A stretch of 64,000 nt of DNA from Prostheceraeus crozeri (Eukaryota > Platyhelminthes > Polycladida > Euryleptidae). Below the pieces are notes generated by a model. That model saw only the letters and a list, made by a program, of their open reading frames with translations. It did not search any database and was not told the DNA's origin. Below, one piece after another: positions 23,142 to 35,197 of the stretch. Both the position numbers and the translations under genes were made by a program. Numbering within the stretch: the first letter of the stretch is position 1; every line of letters starts with the position of its first letter. Location: assembly GCA_907163375.1 (NCBI GenBank), contig CAJQUW010012520.1:124001-188000 (forward strand), given 5' to 3'.

Positions 23142-24733
23142 TTTACTGTTTTCTGGGATTTTGCCAATTTACAACCGTTGGATGTGATCACTTCTCAGTT
23201 CAGTGTTCAGTGTTAGTTTGCGATTGTGTGCGTGTCGACATGTGCACTGATTATCGGACACTTTATGCACGTGATTTTCCGAGTTCAGGGTTGAAACCAA
23301 GCAGTTGTCTCTAGCTAACGAGTGTTATCTTAGCGCAGCGGTTGACACGTTCGCTTTCAATGCGAAATAGCTTGGATCGAGTCCTGATTTGTAAACTAAT
23401 AATGTGGTGGCATTCGTTTGGTATTTTACCATCAAATTCGTATCTCAAGGTTTTTGCATCAGAGATGGGCAACAGGAGTAAGACCTACAAAACTGATCAC
23501 TTTCATATCTTCAGTTTTAATACTACAAGTATACGTGGAAAGTTAAAAGAGTTCAACTCCTATTTTGATCGAGCAAGTTCAACTCAATTTGATGTATAAT
23601 ATCCTTGACAGAGACATGGTTAAATGATGGCATTCATGATGAGGAGTGACTTATCAATTCTAATTATGATATTTTCCGCACAAATCGTGATGAAGAGGTC
23701 AGTACGAAGAAAGATGGTGGTGATGTGCTTATTGCCGTAAGCTCTACGCTTCCTTCCATTCGTCGTCGTGATTTTGAAACCCGCATTGAAATTATTTGGG
23801 TTGAAGTACTGGTTAGTTTCAATCGTAGAGTTTTCATTGGAAGTGTATACCTGCCCCCAAGATCTTGTTCATCTTCGAATTTGAAGCCACGCTACAGAAA
23901 GTAGAAAAATGAAGCCCCTGTTGATGATGGTATCACGATTCTCGGTGACTTCAATCTGTCTGATGCTCAATGACATTATAGTGGTTCTCATCATCATACT
24001 GAATTCTCCAACTCCTCATCTTTATCAAGTTTTACTTCAGACATTCTAGACGTCGTTGATGTATGAACTTCACCAATACAATATCCTTCCGACGTGCAAT
24101 GATAAACATTTGGATTTGGTGCTATGCAATGATCCTTCAGTATCAACTGATTTGGCAAGTAAACCTGTTTCGTCGACTCACCAACCTTTACCCATTTATG
24201 TTACACTACCTTGTGAAGCATAAAAATGTCGACGATCAGTAGAACCACTTTCAACTTCAAGAAAGCTGACTTCAATCATCTTATGTGTCTGCTCTCCTGT
24301 TTGAGTTGGATTGATCTTGAATCCTTCAGCAGTGTAAATGATGCACTATCATATTTTCATGACTTAATAGTTGCTGTCATTACTGACTGTGTTCCAGTAT
24401 TTAGTTTCAAGCCATCCAAGTTTCCTTACTGGTATAATAAGGAATTGATTACCTTAGTAAAGGAGAAAGAAAAAGCTCGTTAACTCTTTGTTAGCACAGG
24501 TCGTGATAAAACCTCTGCGGCTTTCCAGAAATTCTCTAGTTTTCGTTCGGAAGTGAAACTCTTGCAGAAATGCGGTCATTCTATGTATGTTAAAAATATC
24601 TGTAATGATATGAAATCGAATCCTAAACGTTTCTGGTATTTTGTAAAAGCTATGAAGTCGTCAAATGAGATCCCTAGCACCATGCGATTCAAAGACAATG
24701 AGTTTTCTACCCCTCGTGAAATTGTCAGGGCTT
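23142..24733 (+). mobile_element. CR1/jockey-like LINE, endonuclease part
   Basis: From about 23500 the plus strand encodes HIFSFNTTSIRGKLKEFNSY, then LTETWLNDGIHDEE, a GGDVLIAVSSTLPS block, FIGSVYLPP and ILGDFNLSDAQ. These are the N, E, G-V-x-I, Y-x-P-P and G-D-F-N boxes of the LINE apurinic endonuclease. A linker follows (24226-24747: FPYWYNKELITLVKEKEKAR, NPKRFWYFVKAMKSS, FSTPREIVRAY) that normally leads into the RT. The frame is interrupted in several places by stops. The element resumes at 26001, after a Penelope-like insertion, and its 5' UTR probably lies left of the hAT-like element, around 20.6-20.9 kb. Confidence 0.85.
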
Positions 24734-26000
24734 ATACATTTGATTAAGAGTGGCCATTCCTGTAAATATTTATGAATATGATATGCCGCTGGCTAAATCA
24801 GGAATCAAAAAATCTTGAAGTCGATATTTCGGTATTCTTCTTCAGGACCAAATAGCAACTGATAACAGAAACAAGGTGAGAGATTCACACAGTCAGCTAA
24901 TACAACTCAAGACGTACACAAGCTATCGATCAAAGACATCAGAATAATCAGAAACACAGAAAATAAAATACCAACTATTTATAGAAAATGACATCCTAGC
25001 AAATTACTCATAAAAACAAAAGTAATGTTTCACCAGAACAACCATTTACCAGGGAACTGAAATTGTCACGGATATGAAGACTTTCCAAGGACAATCTAGC
25101 GTGAAAGTTGCGCTCTATGTTCAGAATCTTCCACTTAAAACACAGGTCTGGAAAACTGTGATGCTCATTTGTCACATGTTGGTAGAAGGATGATGATGAT
25201 GATGTAATATGCTCTTTGATTCTTGTTTTGATGGTACGCGCTGTTTGTCCTATATACTTCTTCTGACATATTGAAACTGCCATACGTCCATGAGCAAAGC
25301 AAGCATGAGATAATGAAACTTGCCTGGAAAAGTGGTGTAAATGGGAGAATTAGAATCATCTTCGACACAGAACGTCCCCTTAGCATGCGTTGGAGAGGAA
25401 GAAGAGAAAGACCAATTTGTAAACCTGAGTGTGTGATTTGTGAAAAAGCAGAGTTCCCTCAAAGTTGCTATGTGAAATACGCAGTGTATGAACTCTCATG
25501 TTCAATATGTCAGAAGAAGTATATAGGACAAACAGCGCGTACCATCAAAACAAGAATCAAAGAGCATATTACATCATCATCATCATCCTTCTACCAACAT
25601 GTGACAAATGAGCATCACAGTTTTCCAGACCTGTGTTTTAAGTGGAAGATTCTGATAGAGCGCAACTTTCACGCTAGATTGTCCTTGGAAAGTCTTCATA
25701 TCCGTGACAATTTCAGTTCCCTGGTAAATGGTTGTTCTGGTGAAACATTACTTTTGTTTTTATGAGTAATTTGCTAGGATGTCATTTTCTATAAATAGTT
25801 GGTATTTTATTTTCTGTGTTTCTGATTATTCTGATGTCTTTGATCGATAGCTTGTGTACGTCTTGAGTTGTATTAGCTGACTGTGTGAATCTCTCACCTT
25901 GTTTCTGTTATCAGTTGCTATTTGGTCCTGAAGAAGAATACCGAAATATCGACTTCAAGATTTTTTGATTCCTGATTTAGCCAGCGGCATATCATATTCA
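24734..26000. mobile_element. Penelope-like insertion as an inverted dimer
   Basis: The insert is flanked by an 11-bp target duplication, TGTCAGGGCTT (24723-24733 and 26001-26011), inside the LINE. Arms of about 500 bp (24770-25275 and 25501-26000) are almost identical inverted copies around a 225-bp spacer. Each arm carries the 3' half of a GIY-YIG endonuclease ORF and its 3' UTR. The right copy (25271-25765) reads CKPECVICEKAEFPQSC, then CQKKYIGQTARTIKTRIKEH and FYQHVTNEHHSF, with the CxxC entry and GIY-YIG-type core of Penelope-like elements. The left copy encodes the same on the minus strand. A 36-bp tail (24734-24769) is present only on the left. Near-identity of the arms makes it younger than the LINE around it. 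Confidence 0.9.
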
Positions 26001-27630
26001 TGTCAGGGCTTTTCGTAAATATTTTGAATCAGTCTTTACGGTTCAAGACAATTTTCATACTCCTGACTGTTCCTTCCATAACGTTATTCCATTTAAATTA
26101 CCTACTGTAACGTCTGAACAAATGAAGTCTGAATTGTTGGCTCTAAATCCACATGTTTCTAGTGGTTATGATAATTTATTGGCTGTTTTTCTGTTCAATT
26201 GTGCCGACCAGTTGTGCTATCCTCTTGCAACTATTTTCAATATGTCGATAAATAGGAGAGAACTTCCCAACCCTTTATAGTTTAATAATATTGTTACGAT
26301 TTATAAACGCAGTGGTGAGAAATCTTGTGTAGAATCTCATCGTCCTATATCAATTCAACCTGTGATTTCTAAAATTTTCGAAAGCATTGTTAATAAAGCC
26401 ATAAAAAAGAATTTACAAACTTTCAAATGTGATCAGCAGCATGGATTTACTTCGGGTATATCCACTACGACGAATCTTTTATGCTAGAAGGATTTTAACT
26501 CATCGGCATTAGATATGACTCTGCCCAAGTTCACTCAGGGTATGCAGATTTTCAAAAGGCTTTTGATCCTGTTCCGCATGAGCTGTTGCTTCTCAAAATG
26601 TGTTGTCAATTTGGCATGAGTGGTTCTGTTTTGAGCTGGTTCAAAAGCTATCTCGAGAATCGCTATCAAAGAGTTATCGCTAGTGGCTAAAAGTCAGCTT
26701 GGGTTCCAGTCTCCTCTGTGGCTCCTCAGAGATCCATTTTACGACCCTTATTGTTTCTTATGTACATCAACGACATCCCTACGATGCTACAATGTGACCT
26801 AAATAATCTTGTACTGTGGTGTTCTAGATGGTTAATGAAATTTAACCTGCGAAAGTTTTGCTTCAATGATTTTTCTTTGAAACGAAGTCGCCATATCAGC
26901 TTTGATTATGTGCTCAGCAATAGTTTTCTTTGTCATGTTAAGGAGAGAAAAGATCTTGGAGTGATTTTTTCCTCTAATTTGTCATTTAATGCTCATGTAG
27001 GTATGATTGTAAAGAGAGAGCATATCGGATGTTAGGATTTGTCAAAAGAGTCATGAAATCCGCAACTGATGTACATGTCCTAAAAGTCTTATTCAATGCA
27101 CATATTCGTTCTCACGTTGATTATTGCTCATCAGTTTGGTCTACTGACTTCAACTGTTCGGTCAGTAAGCTGGAAGTTGTTCAAAAGCGAATTGTAAACA
27201 CCTTTGCTTCGTGAGTAATATCCGTTACTGTTCAGATGATTGTGAAAGTTTGTGTACCAAATTTAATGTGACTACGCTTGAAACGCAACGCAAAATTACG
27301 GACATATTATTTTTCCAGAGAATTGTGCGTGGTGAAAAGAATTGCCCGTATCTCACTTCGTCTGCATTTTTCAACATCCCAGCGAGGCGCACCAGGCATG
27401 CTGTGTTATTTGCCCTGAAGAAAAAGAGTCGTCTGTTGTTGCACAAGCAACATTTCATACCAAGATGTTGTGATTTAGAAAATTGTATGTGCAATGAGGA
27501 TCCCTTTGTGAATGGCACCGCTTCCTTTAAGAGTATTATGCCTTGTCGGACTTTTGTCAATTTTTTTATCGGCAGCTGTAATTGGCTTATTGCTGTAACT
27601 GTTACGATATATAAAATAAATAAATAAATT
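26001..27630 (+). mobile_element. CR1/jockey-like LINE, RT part and 3' tail
   Basis: This continues the 23.1-kb LINE. The linker resumes as VRAFRKYFESVFTVQDNFHT. RT motifs follow: SHRPISIQPVISKIFESIVN, QQHGFTSGISTT, FQKAFDPVPHELLLLKM, LSWFKSYLENRYQRV and RSILRPLLFLMYINDIP. The Y/FADD box is missing: MYINDIP is followed almost at once by LNNLVLWCSRWLMKFNLRKF, so some tens of residues are deleted. The C-terminal part (YCSSVW at 27029-27214; FFQRIVRGEKNCPYL at 27211-27627) is recognisable. The copy ends with an (ATAA)n tail at 27612-27629, typical of the CR1/jockey assemblage. It is inactive. Confidence 0.85.
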
Positions 27631-27700
27631 TGCGCTCGACACGACATGAAGTTTTCAGCCGAAACAGGAACATAACACAAAACACGACTGCACTACCTCA

Positions 27701-27770
27701 CAGGGTTCCCGCGGCTTTTCGAACAAAAATTCGAAGGTTTTCACGGACAAAATCAATGATTAACAAGGGT
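27701..27770. mobile_element. Possible hAT-like terminus
   Basis: CAGGGTTCCCGCGGC followed by inverted TTCGAA/ATTCGAAGG subterminal sequence resembles hAT ends. No partner end was found, and the block sits just after the LINE tail. Confidence 0.35.
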
Positions 27771-28890
27771 CGCGTAATTTGAGATTTTTTATGTATGTGT
27801 TGAAATACATTCTACATGATTAAATAGATTATTTCTAAATTTCAAAATGAGTAGAAAGTCAATTGACATATACTTGTTAAATACTTGAGCATTCAGTTAA
27901 AGATCTATGAGGCAGTCAGTAGCCGCTGCGACAGACGATGTGTCATACTGGTTAGACGTCGTGGCAGACTTGACGGCACATACGGGACATTTACACACAT
28001 ACGTAACATACGGGACAATTACAGGTTAATAAAGCAAAATGTGTTATCACGTTATTTGCCAACGTAGAACACAAAATATCTACGAAATTGTATAATATAT
28101 AGGGGGCATATACATGTATAATCCTTGAGCTCAAATGATAAAACTATTTTGACTTATGCAGGTGTTCGTGCATGTGAATGATTATGTAAGAATATCTCAG
28201 TGGTTGCAGCTTTGTAATAAACTCTAAAAAATTCTCAGATCATAATGACAATACAGTTCAGGATTAACAATTTTCATGAACAAAAAAATCGATAAAAATG
28301 TTCTGATTAAATTCGTAACAACTTTGATGGATAAGAAGATACGGCTCGTAGATAATTACCAAACAGATGAAAGCTAAGTAATCGTGAATCATGCAGATTT
28401 AAGTTTATTGAGTTCGACGTTGATAGAAGAGACTAGAACTCTTCCCTTTTCTACCCTGACCTCAACGCGATGCGATACAAACACGAAATCCAAACCGCCT
28501 GCGACTAGCACGAAATTTATCTTGTGAGTAATTCACTGAAAATACATTATCTAAAACAAAGCAACACTGGAGGGGACTACATCAGCGTCAAAAATTGCAA
28601 AGTAATTTGAATTAGATCAAAACTTCTGTGATTGCTGTCGAAAGGCTGCAGACATGTTTGCGATCCAATAAAAAGCTGTTTTTCGAAGGAGTTTTGGACT
28701 ATGAGTGCACCGGATTTTGTCTGTGATAAATCCTGCTGTTGAAAATCCGTATTTTATACTGAATCCTGTTTAATATAAACTCGATTTATAGTTTAGAATG
28801 AATACCATGGTCTGATAAGTGATCGTTAGTATCGGTTTAAGACTTGTTCCACAAATGACCATTTAGCTTGTGTGACTCATATTTAGTCAT
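27771..28890. other. intronic stretch, nothing recognised
   Basis: AT-rich intron sequence. A short imperfect duplication (CATACGGGACATTTACA / CATACGGGACAATTACA) lies at about 27980-28025. Confidence 0.3.
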
Positions 28891-28894
28891 CATC

Positions 28895-29180
28895 GCTTAA
28901 CAAGAATAAAGAGTTCACAGCAGTATCCCTTAACATATCAAAGGCATTTGATCGAGTCTGTCGCCCGCCTCTTCTCAATAAGCTTTTATCTCACGGAATC
29001 CATGTAGAAATCGTGAGATGGATAGGACTTCCTGACTAACCGTTCTATTGTAGTACGTGTCGATGGATTCCTATCCGTTCGTTTCAAGTCAATGCCGGTG
29101 TCCCTGAAAAGATGACTCTGATGACTGCTTTTCATGCATTCCTCTACCCCAATCAGAGGGCTTGCAACCAGACAACCTTA
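28895..29180 (+). mobile_element. LINE reverse transcriptase remnant
   Basis: The plus strand reads FTAVSLNISKAFDRVCRPPL, LLNKLLSHGIHVEIVRWI, then, across frame breaks, a stretch like VNAGVPEKM in place of the usual N-A-G-V-P-Q-G-S. This is the RT fingers/palm region of a CR1-like LINE with the first catalytic aspartate (AFD) still present. It is a short decayed fragment. A Tc1 element is inserted shortly downstream, and weak RT-like traces (LNINAQELST and following) reappear at about 30910-31050. Confidence 0.7.
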
Positions 29181-29265
29181 TTTTCCAGGCTTTCCAGACC
29201 CATGGGCAACCTGTACTCATAGAAATTGGGGATAATTCTATAATCCCGGTAAATTGGGGTGTATA

Positions 29266-30907
29266 CAGTTATGGCCATAAAGATCCGACCACCCACACAC
29301 TTTTACGTGAACGCTATTTCAAAACATCAAATTTCTTTCCCTAGTGCATTATATTTGGTTGCGAAGAGCATTGAGTCTTTGAACATGTATAAAGGTGTAC
29401 AAAAGTAGATATATACGTACATACGGTCCAAAAGATCACAGTTTGAGTATGAGATCAATATTTTGTTGCTCTACCACGTACCTTCAGAACCGCATCTATT
29501 CTTCTCGGCATGGATTCAACGAGCGCCTCGCAATATTGAGGGGTAATTGTATGGCACCATGCTTTCAGTATTGCTTCTTTTAAGTCTCGATAGGATGTTG
29601 GGTTCTGTTTGGAGACCTCAGCTTTCAATTTCACCCAACAATTCTCAATCGGGTTGAGATCGGGAGATGAGCCTGGTCACGGTCCAAGAACCATGATTTC
29701 ATTCTCCTGAAACCATGTCTTTACTTTCTTCGCCTGGTGGCATGGCGCACCGTCATGCATAAATACATCGCCTTCTTTGTTGACCATCCACGTAGGCACC
29801 TTTTCTTTCACAATTTCCAAATAATTTTCCGATTTCATTGTCTCACCCTTTTCAAGAAGATGAATGCCTGCACGCCCCTGGGCTGTGATTGCTCCCCAAA
29901 CCATAATCGATGGGCAGTTTTTCACAGCTGGTGTGGTGTATCGGGGATTGAATCTTTGATTAGCCGGTCGACGGACTGTCACTCTATGGGGAGCAAATTG
30001 CTTTATTTGGGTCTCATCGGAGAACATAACATTCCGCCATGATTCCGCAGTCCAATGTTTGTGGGTTTCACAAAAAATCAGACGGTCCTTGATATTTTTC
30101 TGTGACAGACGTGGCTTCAATGCTGCACGTGATGAGCGAAGTCCATAATCCTTTGTTAATCTTCTTCTCATGGTGCGAGTACTGACATCCACATTTGGAG
30201 GAAGTTCAGCGCGAATCTGGGCACTCGAAGCTCTTGGATCTTTGACGGCAGCACGATGAATCATGTGATCAGTTCTTTCGGTTGTTATTCTAGGCCTACC
30301 GGGTGACTTTCCTGGATCTGAACTGCCAGTAGATTTTATGCGCAGAATGATATCATGCACCGTACTCTTGGACATTTTCAAACGTCGCATAATTTCACGC
30401 TCGGAACTGCCATCTTGATACAAAAGTTCAACTTTAGCTCGATTGGAGGCTGACGTAGTAGACATGCTTACATGCGCGATATCAATGTAGAAATGTAGAA
30501 AGTCATAGCATTCACTAGTCTTTGTTCTCATGCAGCCAATGAATTGGGTGAAATTGAAAGTTGAGGTCTCCAAACACAACCCAACATCCTATCGAGACTT
30601 AAGAGAAGAGATATTGAAAGCATGGTGCCCGGCAATTGCCAGCAATACTGCGAGGGGCTGATGAAATCCATGCCCAGATGAGGTTCTGAAGGTACGTGGA
30701 AGAGCAACAAAATACTGATCTCTTACTCAATCTGTGATATTCTAGGTCGCATGTGCCCATGTATCTACTTTTTTGCATTTTCATACATATTCAAATACTT
30801 TATAGTCTTCGCAACCAAATATAATGCACTAGGGAAAGAAATTTGATGTCTTGAAATAGGGTTCACGTAAAAGAGCGTGGGTGGTCGGATCTTTATGGCC
30901 ATAACTG
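29266..30907 (-). mobile_element. Tc1-like DNA transposon with inverted 3' ends on both sides
   Basis: The element starts CAGTTATGGCCATAAAG at 29266 and ends with its inverse at 30907, each next to a TA dinucleotide (29264-29265 and 30908-30909), the Tc1/mariner target site. The left arm (29266 to about 29638) is the natural 3' end of the transposase gene and UTR. The right arm (about 30544-30907) is a diverged inverted copy of the same 3' region, where the element's own 5' end should be. The composite is therefore one nearly full transposase gene fused head-to-head to the 3' fragment of a second copy. It is inserted in a decayed LINE remnant. Confidence 0.9.
29455..30465 (-). pseudogene. Tc1-like transposase, one in-frame stop
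   Basis: The ATG at 30465 opens MSTTSASNRAKVELLYQDGS. A paired-type helix-turn-helix region follows (SEREIMRRLKMSKSTVHDII), then the GRPR hook (SPGRPRITTERT) and a second helix-turn-helix. The DDE triad is visible: MFSDETQIKQF (first Asp), VFMHDGAPCHQAKK (second Asp) and SSPDLNPIENCW (third acidic residue, Glu). The total is 336 codons, normal for Tc1. One TGA at 29677-29679 replaces the Trp usual before the PxSPDLNPIE box; the frame otherwise stays open to the TGA at 29455-29457. An otherwise clean frame suggests fairly recent loss. The transposase would bind the terminal repeats and cut and paste at TA. Confidence 0.9.
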
Positions 30908-31110
30908 TATGCTCAATATCAATGCACAAGAGCTAAGCACCTCTAGGTATTCATGTTATGCTATTCGGAGATATTCTGCTATTTTGATATTCTTAATTAT
31001 AAAGCAACCCCGGACGGTCGACTGAGCGAAATCCGACTGCGTCTACTACATTCAAATAAGAAAGCAGAAGTTCTGACGCTCGAACGGGAGTATGGAATGA
31101 AATCACTTAC

Positions 31111-31462
31111 CTGCTACTCGCTCGCTAGATCCGCTTGACGGCGTTGGCCCCGCTTCTGAGGCCGGGGACATTAGGAAGGAGGTAAGAGCAGCACTGACGT
31201 GACTCTGGAAATCCGCCCCTGATCGGTCTAAGCCTGAGATAGATGGAATAGAGGTCTGACGATTGCCCAACACCATACTAAAACTCTCGCGCAACATGGC
31301 CTGCAGCCGTGAAGGAGGACAGCTCCCTCGACCTCGACCCCCTTCTGAACTTTCGTACATCTCCACCATTTTATCCAGCACAGATATCAGCTGTTGTAGC
31401 AAAGTTTCATGATTGGCTGGACAAATTGATCCCAAACTCGATGGTGTGGGAGGAGCAGGAGT
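31111..31462 (-). CDS. Exon 4 of the minus-strand gene
   Basis: A 352-bp exon with acceptor CTATCTGATTCTAG and donor GTAAGTG. It enters in phase 0 (TPAPPTPSSLGSICPANHE) and continues TLLQQLISVLDKMVEMYESS, SRLQAMLRESFSMVLGNRQT and FQSHVSAALTSFLMSPASEA. It leaves one base (G) that exon 5 completes as Gly. Two predicted amphipathic helices (LLQQLISVLDKMVEMY and LQAMLRESFSMVL) sit between Pro/Ser-rich disordered stretches and could be protein-binding segments. No known domain is recognised. It follows the large exon 3 after an intron of only 1.0 kb. Confidence 0.9.
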
Positions 31463-32480
31463 CTAGAATCAGATAGCAAATTCATGTACAAAAACGTAAC
31501 TTGATGAAACACAGAACGTTTTCTGTCATTCAAATGTTATCAAAAGATATTTAAGTTAAACTGCACTTGTGAACTACTGGCATAAGTTCTGTGTCCAACA
31601 CAATCACTCCACTCAAGGCGATGTACATGTGCAGCAGTAATGGTGCATGCAGCTAGCACTCAGCATGGACTCCTTGCTCGTCTCTGTTATGAATGCATTT
31701 AGACATCTCAATGCAATAAAAATCAAGTTTACCTTGGTTCCACTAGGGTTAGTGAATGTTGGTTATCACGACTAACTGACGGCATCCTCAAAATGCTTCC
31801 TCTAAGTACATAAATGCCTAAATTACTGCTGGAGGTTTAAAATAGCATATTAAGTATATCATACATCGAAAATATTTATTGTCAAGATTCAAACACCACT
31901 TATTACAATGAGAACAGAACGGAAAAATATGATGAGTACTAAGCAAATGGAGGTGGAACTTCGGGTTAAACACTATATCATGATAAGTCCTTTAGTATTA
32001 AACAAGACGCCCAAGGGGGGTAACTTAGTTAGAAAGGTTCTGATTGTAAATCGAGCTATTGGTTCGAACGTACATGTAGGTGTCTCAGACAGAACAACTT
32101 CCGGAATTTTGTTGATGTGCTGGCTCCAACAAAAATGAAAAGCATGTGTTTGCATCATTGGCTGGTGAGCATTTTCATCAAAAAGTAACTTCAATTGGAA
32201 TGCGCGAGAAAGCATGACGTAGTCTTATGTTTCATTTGTACAGCACATTGCGAATTCGTTATTTGCCGAATGCTACATATAGCTGTGTCGGCAGTAAATA
32301 CTGCTAATTGCATGTTGCTGCACATTTTCTCGCGCATTCATAATACTTTTCTTCGATGAGCCAGCTTGAATTCCCTGAATGTCCGTAGTTGCCTACGTGA
32401 TAGAACATCCATAGCAAGTATCATTTGACTCACTACATTGTACACAAGTTAACAAAGCCAGTAGTGTGTCAAACACTTAC
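31463..32480 (-). other. intron 3 of the host gene
   Basis: A 1,018-bp intron, GTAAGTG to TTCTAG, free of recognised repeats. It is the shortest intron found here and contains no convincing ORF. Confidence 0.6.
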
Positions 32481-33967
32481 CGTCGGCGTCAGATGCTCGC
32501 TTGGACTGCCTATTCGAAGAGGACTCATGCACAGCGGTGGCTCGGATGGTGTCACAGCCGGTAAGATTGAGCTGACGGCTGCAGCGACTTCATCAGCGTC
32601 CATTTCATTACGCACAAGACGCTCTTCCTTCCTACTTGTCACTGATACTTTATTTTCCTCCTCCGATTGATTTATTTCTTCAACAAATTGCATCTCAACA
32701 TCCTGAGTTATTGAGCACGATTGTTCGATTTCCACTTTGAGAACAGTGTCCACATTACTTTGAGGTGTGCTTGCACTCTGACTTAGCACTTCGAAAATGT
32801 TTCGCCTTTGTGGAGACTCCTTAGGTTTGCCACATCCATTATCCTCATCGTCCTTCTTGTTGTTGTCCGCTGAGAATGACTCGTACACAATCTCAATATC
32901 ATCATCGTCTTCATCCGCAGACAGATCGATGACATCTGTAGATGGATCACTTTTATCCGCGTCTGCACTTCTTGTCCATGGTGTCTCCTTCAGATCATCT
33001 GTCTTCATATTCACTAGATTTGACTCCGCGCCGCCGTCTTGACTAACATCAGCTGATATGGCATCCTCTTTTTGACAGCATAGAGATGCAACTTCATCTA
33101 ATAATGACTGTGCATGATCGGCTATTGATATGTCTCTTTGAGGGATGATATTTGCACTCATGCTTTCTTCAGGTACTGTGTCTCCAAGATCCATCTCTTC
33201 CACGGATCGCGTTGTGTCCCCTGATTCTGGTGTGAAGCCATTATCACATGACTGAGTATTTCCACTTTCAAATGTTTCTCGACTTTGAGATTCTGTTTTG
33301 TCAGTGACGTGTGAGCTGCTGGGTACAATGAGAACGGTCTGATTGACATCATGCGTCGGATGCGTGGGATGAGGAGTGTCGTGATTCATGACTGCAACAT
33401 GAGGGGAGGTTCGAGTTATTGACAGAGGCTGGGGGCAGTCGGGAGTTATTGAGGTGAGGTTGGAGCCTTCCATGAAGATTTGAGGACCACCGGTCATCAT
33501 GTCAATGGTGGGCTCAACGTTGAACGATGATTCACACTGGTCGCCCGGGAGATTTTCCAGTTCTTCGATTACTTCAATGTCACTAAGGAAATCATCATCA
33601 CCAGATGGCGAAGGACTCGGTGGTGGTTCTTTCCCTTCATCGGTACCACCGCCATCCTCTTCCTTCCCTCCGCCATCTCCTTTGTCCTTGTCATCATCAT
33701 CGTCCTTTTCGTTGAGCTCTGATTTTGTTTCTGAACTGTTCGACACAGACATGAGGTCTGGAGGGAAGTCAAGAATGGGGAATTGGCACGAGTAGTAGGC
33801 CTCTTGCACTTCATCAGTACTGGTAGAGAATTCGTCATGAATGACTGAGGTAGAATTGAGAACTTGTGAAGTTTTGCCAGAGGATACGTCAATGAAGAAG
33901 GTACCAAGAGCTGCTTCAAGGCCACGACAGGCCTTCGATCTGATTGGTGATCCCGGCTTCGGCATGG
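32481..33967 (-). CDS. Exon 3 of the minus-strand gene: long acidic disordered region with SUMO-interacting-like motifs
   Basis: A 1,487-bp exon, the largest here, with acceptor TTCTTCGTCAG and donor GTAAGTG. After two carried bases it reads MPKPGSPIRSKACRGLEAAL, then a small hydrophobic segment (ALGTFFIDVSSGKTSQVL). A long low-complexity region rich in Asp, Glu, Ser and Pro follows, including a KDKGDGGGKEEDGGG stretch. FLSDIEVIEELENL and the tandem DVIDLSADEDDDDIEIVYES (32879-32938) fit the SUMO-interacting motif (V/I-x-V/I-V/I beside acidic residues). Such motifs occur in nuclear silencing and repair proteins. It leaves in phase 0 (SEHLTPT). The antisense ORFs over it are shadows. The ATG right after the acceptor could be a true start if the upstream exons belong to another transcript. 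Confidence 0.93.
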
Positions 33968-35197
33968 CTGACGAAGAATACAAAAAACATTAGTTGCAAG
34001 ATTTTTTCGCTTGTTACAATTTTAAGAATTTATGATTATATTATGAGGACTGTGTATATTTTGAGGTATGAGATATTTTGAGGACTGTGTTCACTGACCA
34101 CTTAATGCTCATATTCGATAGTCCAACCGTCTTCGTAAGACCTATTTTGCGTAATCTTTTACTTCCACTTTCTTGGATACATATTTTGCTGATCAATAAA
34201 CATTTAAAAAATGCAATAGAATAGAATTCATTTAATTGAAAGTAAGTGGAGAGCAAACATTTCCTCTGTTGCTGAGATCTTGCACAAGTAGACCAAAATA
34301 CAATATTTTGAGTGTAAAGACCACTTCACCGAGCACAAATTTCGAACCATGTAGAAACTATTAGCAGTAAGGAAGGCATGAAAGCACGCACAGCAACCAG
34401 CGTAGTGAACAGTTGAATTTTGGCACAGGTGAGTAAGCTCGGCTTAGGATGTTTGTACTCGTACATGTAGCGCTAACCGGATCAGTAATCATTTTTGCTG
34501 AACGAAAACGAATTCATAACTTCATTTGATCAAACATCATTGTATAGTCCTACGTATTCTTCAACACACATTAAATGTTTAATTTTGACTATCAGACACT
34601 TGTAAATAACATTACCTTCTAGTAGAATATGACTTTGGATCGAAACTCAGATATTTCTAGAGAATGAGAAATATGAGGCACTCAATTGTCACTTTCTGAA
34701 CCAGTAGCTTACACAAATTCTGCAAACAAATAAGGTGCAAATTATCTCGCATTGAAATTTGGTCAAAACTCTCACTTCCTCTGAAAAATGAACAACGAAA
34801 TGTAGACAACATCGCGTCATTGTTTTGCACTATACTGACACGTTGCGGCATGACAGCGAAGTAACAGCTTTGAGTTACATTTCGAGACCAGCAGTATCAA
34901 GTGGGGTACAAAAATTTAAACTATGATACGAGAAAAGTCAACTTGAAACTGTACACAATTCTGATACAAGTTTCCATAATGGCAATTTCCTGCATGTCAC
35001 GCAGCATCAATTAGAAATTGGTGAAACACTCAGATTGGATCCTATACTTAAGTGCGACAATCCGGACTTTTTCACACAAAATGTAGTGAATTAAACTGGA
35101 TGATAACTTTTATATTTTAAGCAATAACGTCATGCCCTGCGCAATGCGCACGAAATTCTAAATTCATGCATGCTCAACTGCGTGCATAACAAGCTAT
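33968..35197. other. intron 2 sequence without recognised element
   Basis: AT-rich; I see nothing that I can name before the transposon boundary at 35198. Confidence 0.35.

Noticed and set aside
25926-25950. Hammerhead core in the Penelope-like 3' end (CTGAAGA then GAAAT)
   Set aside because: There is no complementary stem II between the boxes.
33499-33925. ORFs antisense or out of frame to the large exon
   Set aside because: Shadows of the acidic low-complexity coding sequence (serine/proline runs on the reverse strand).
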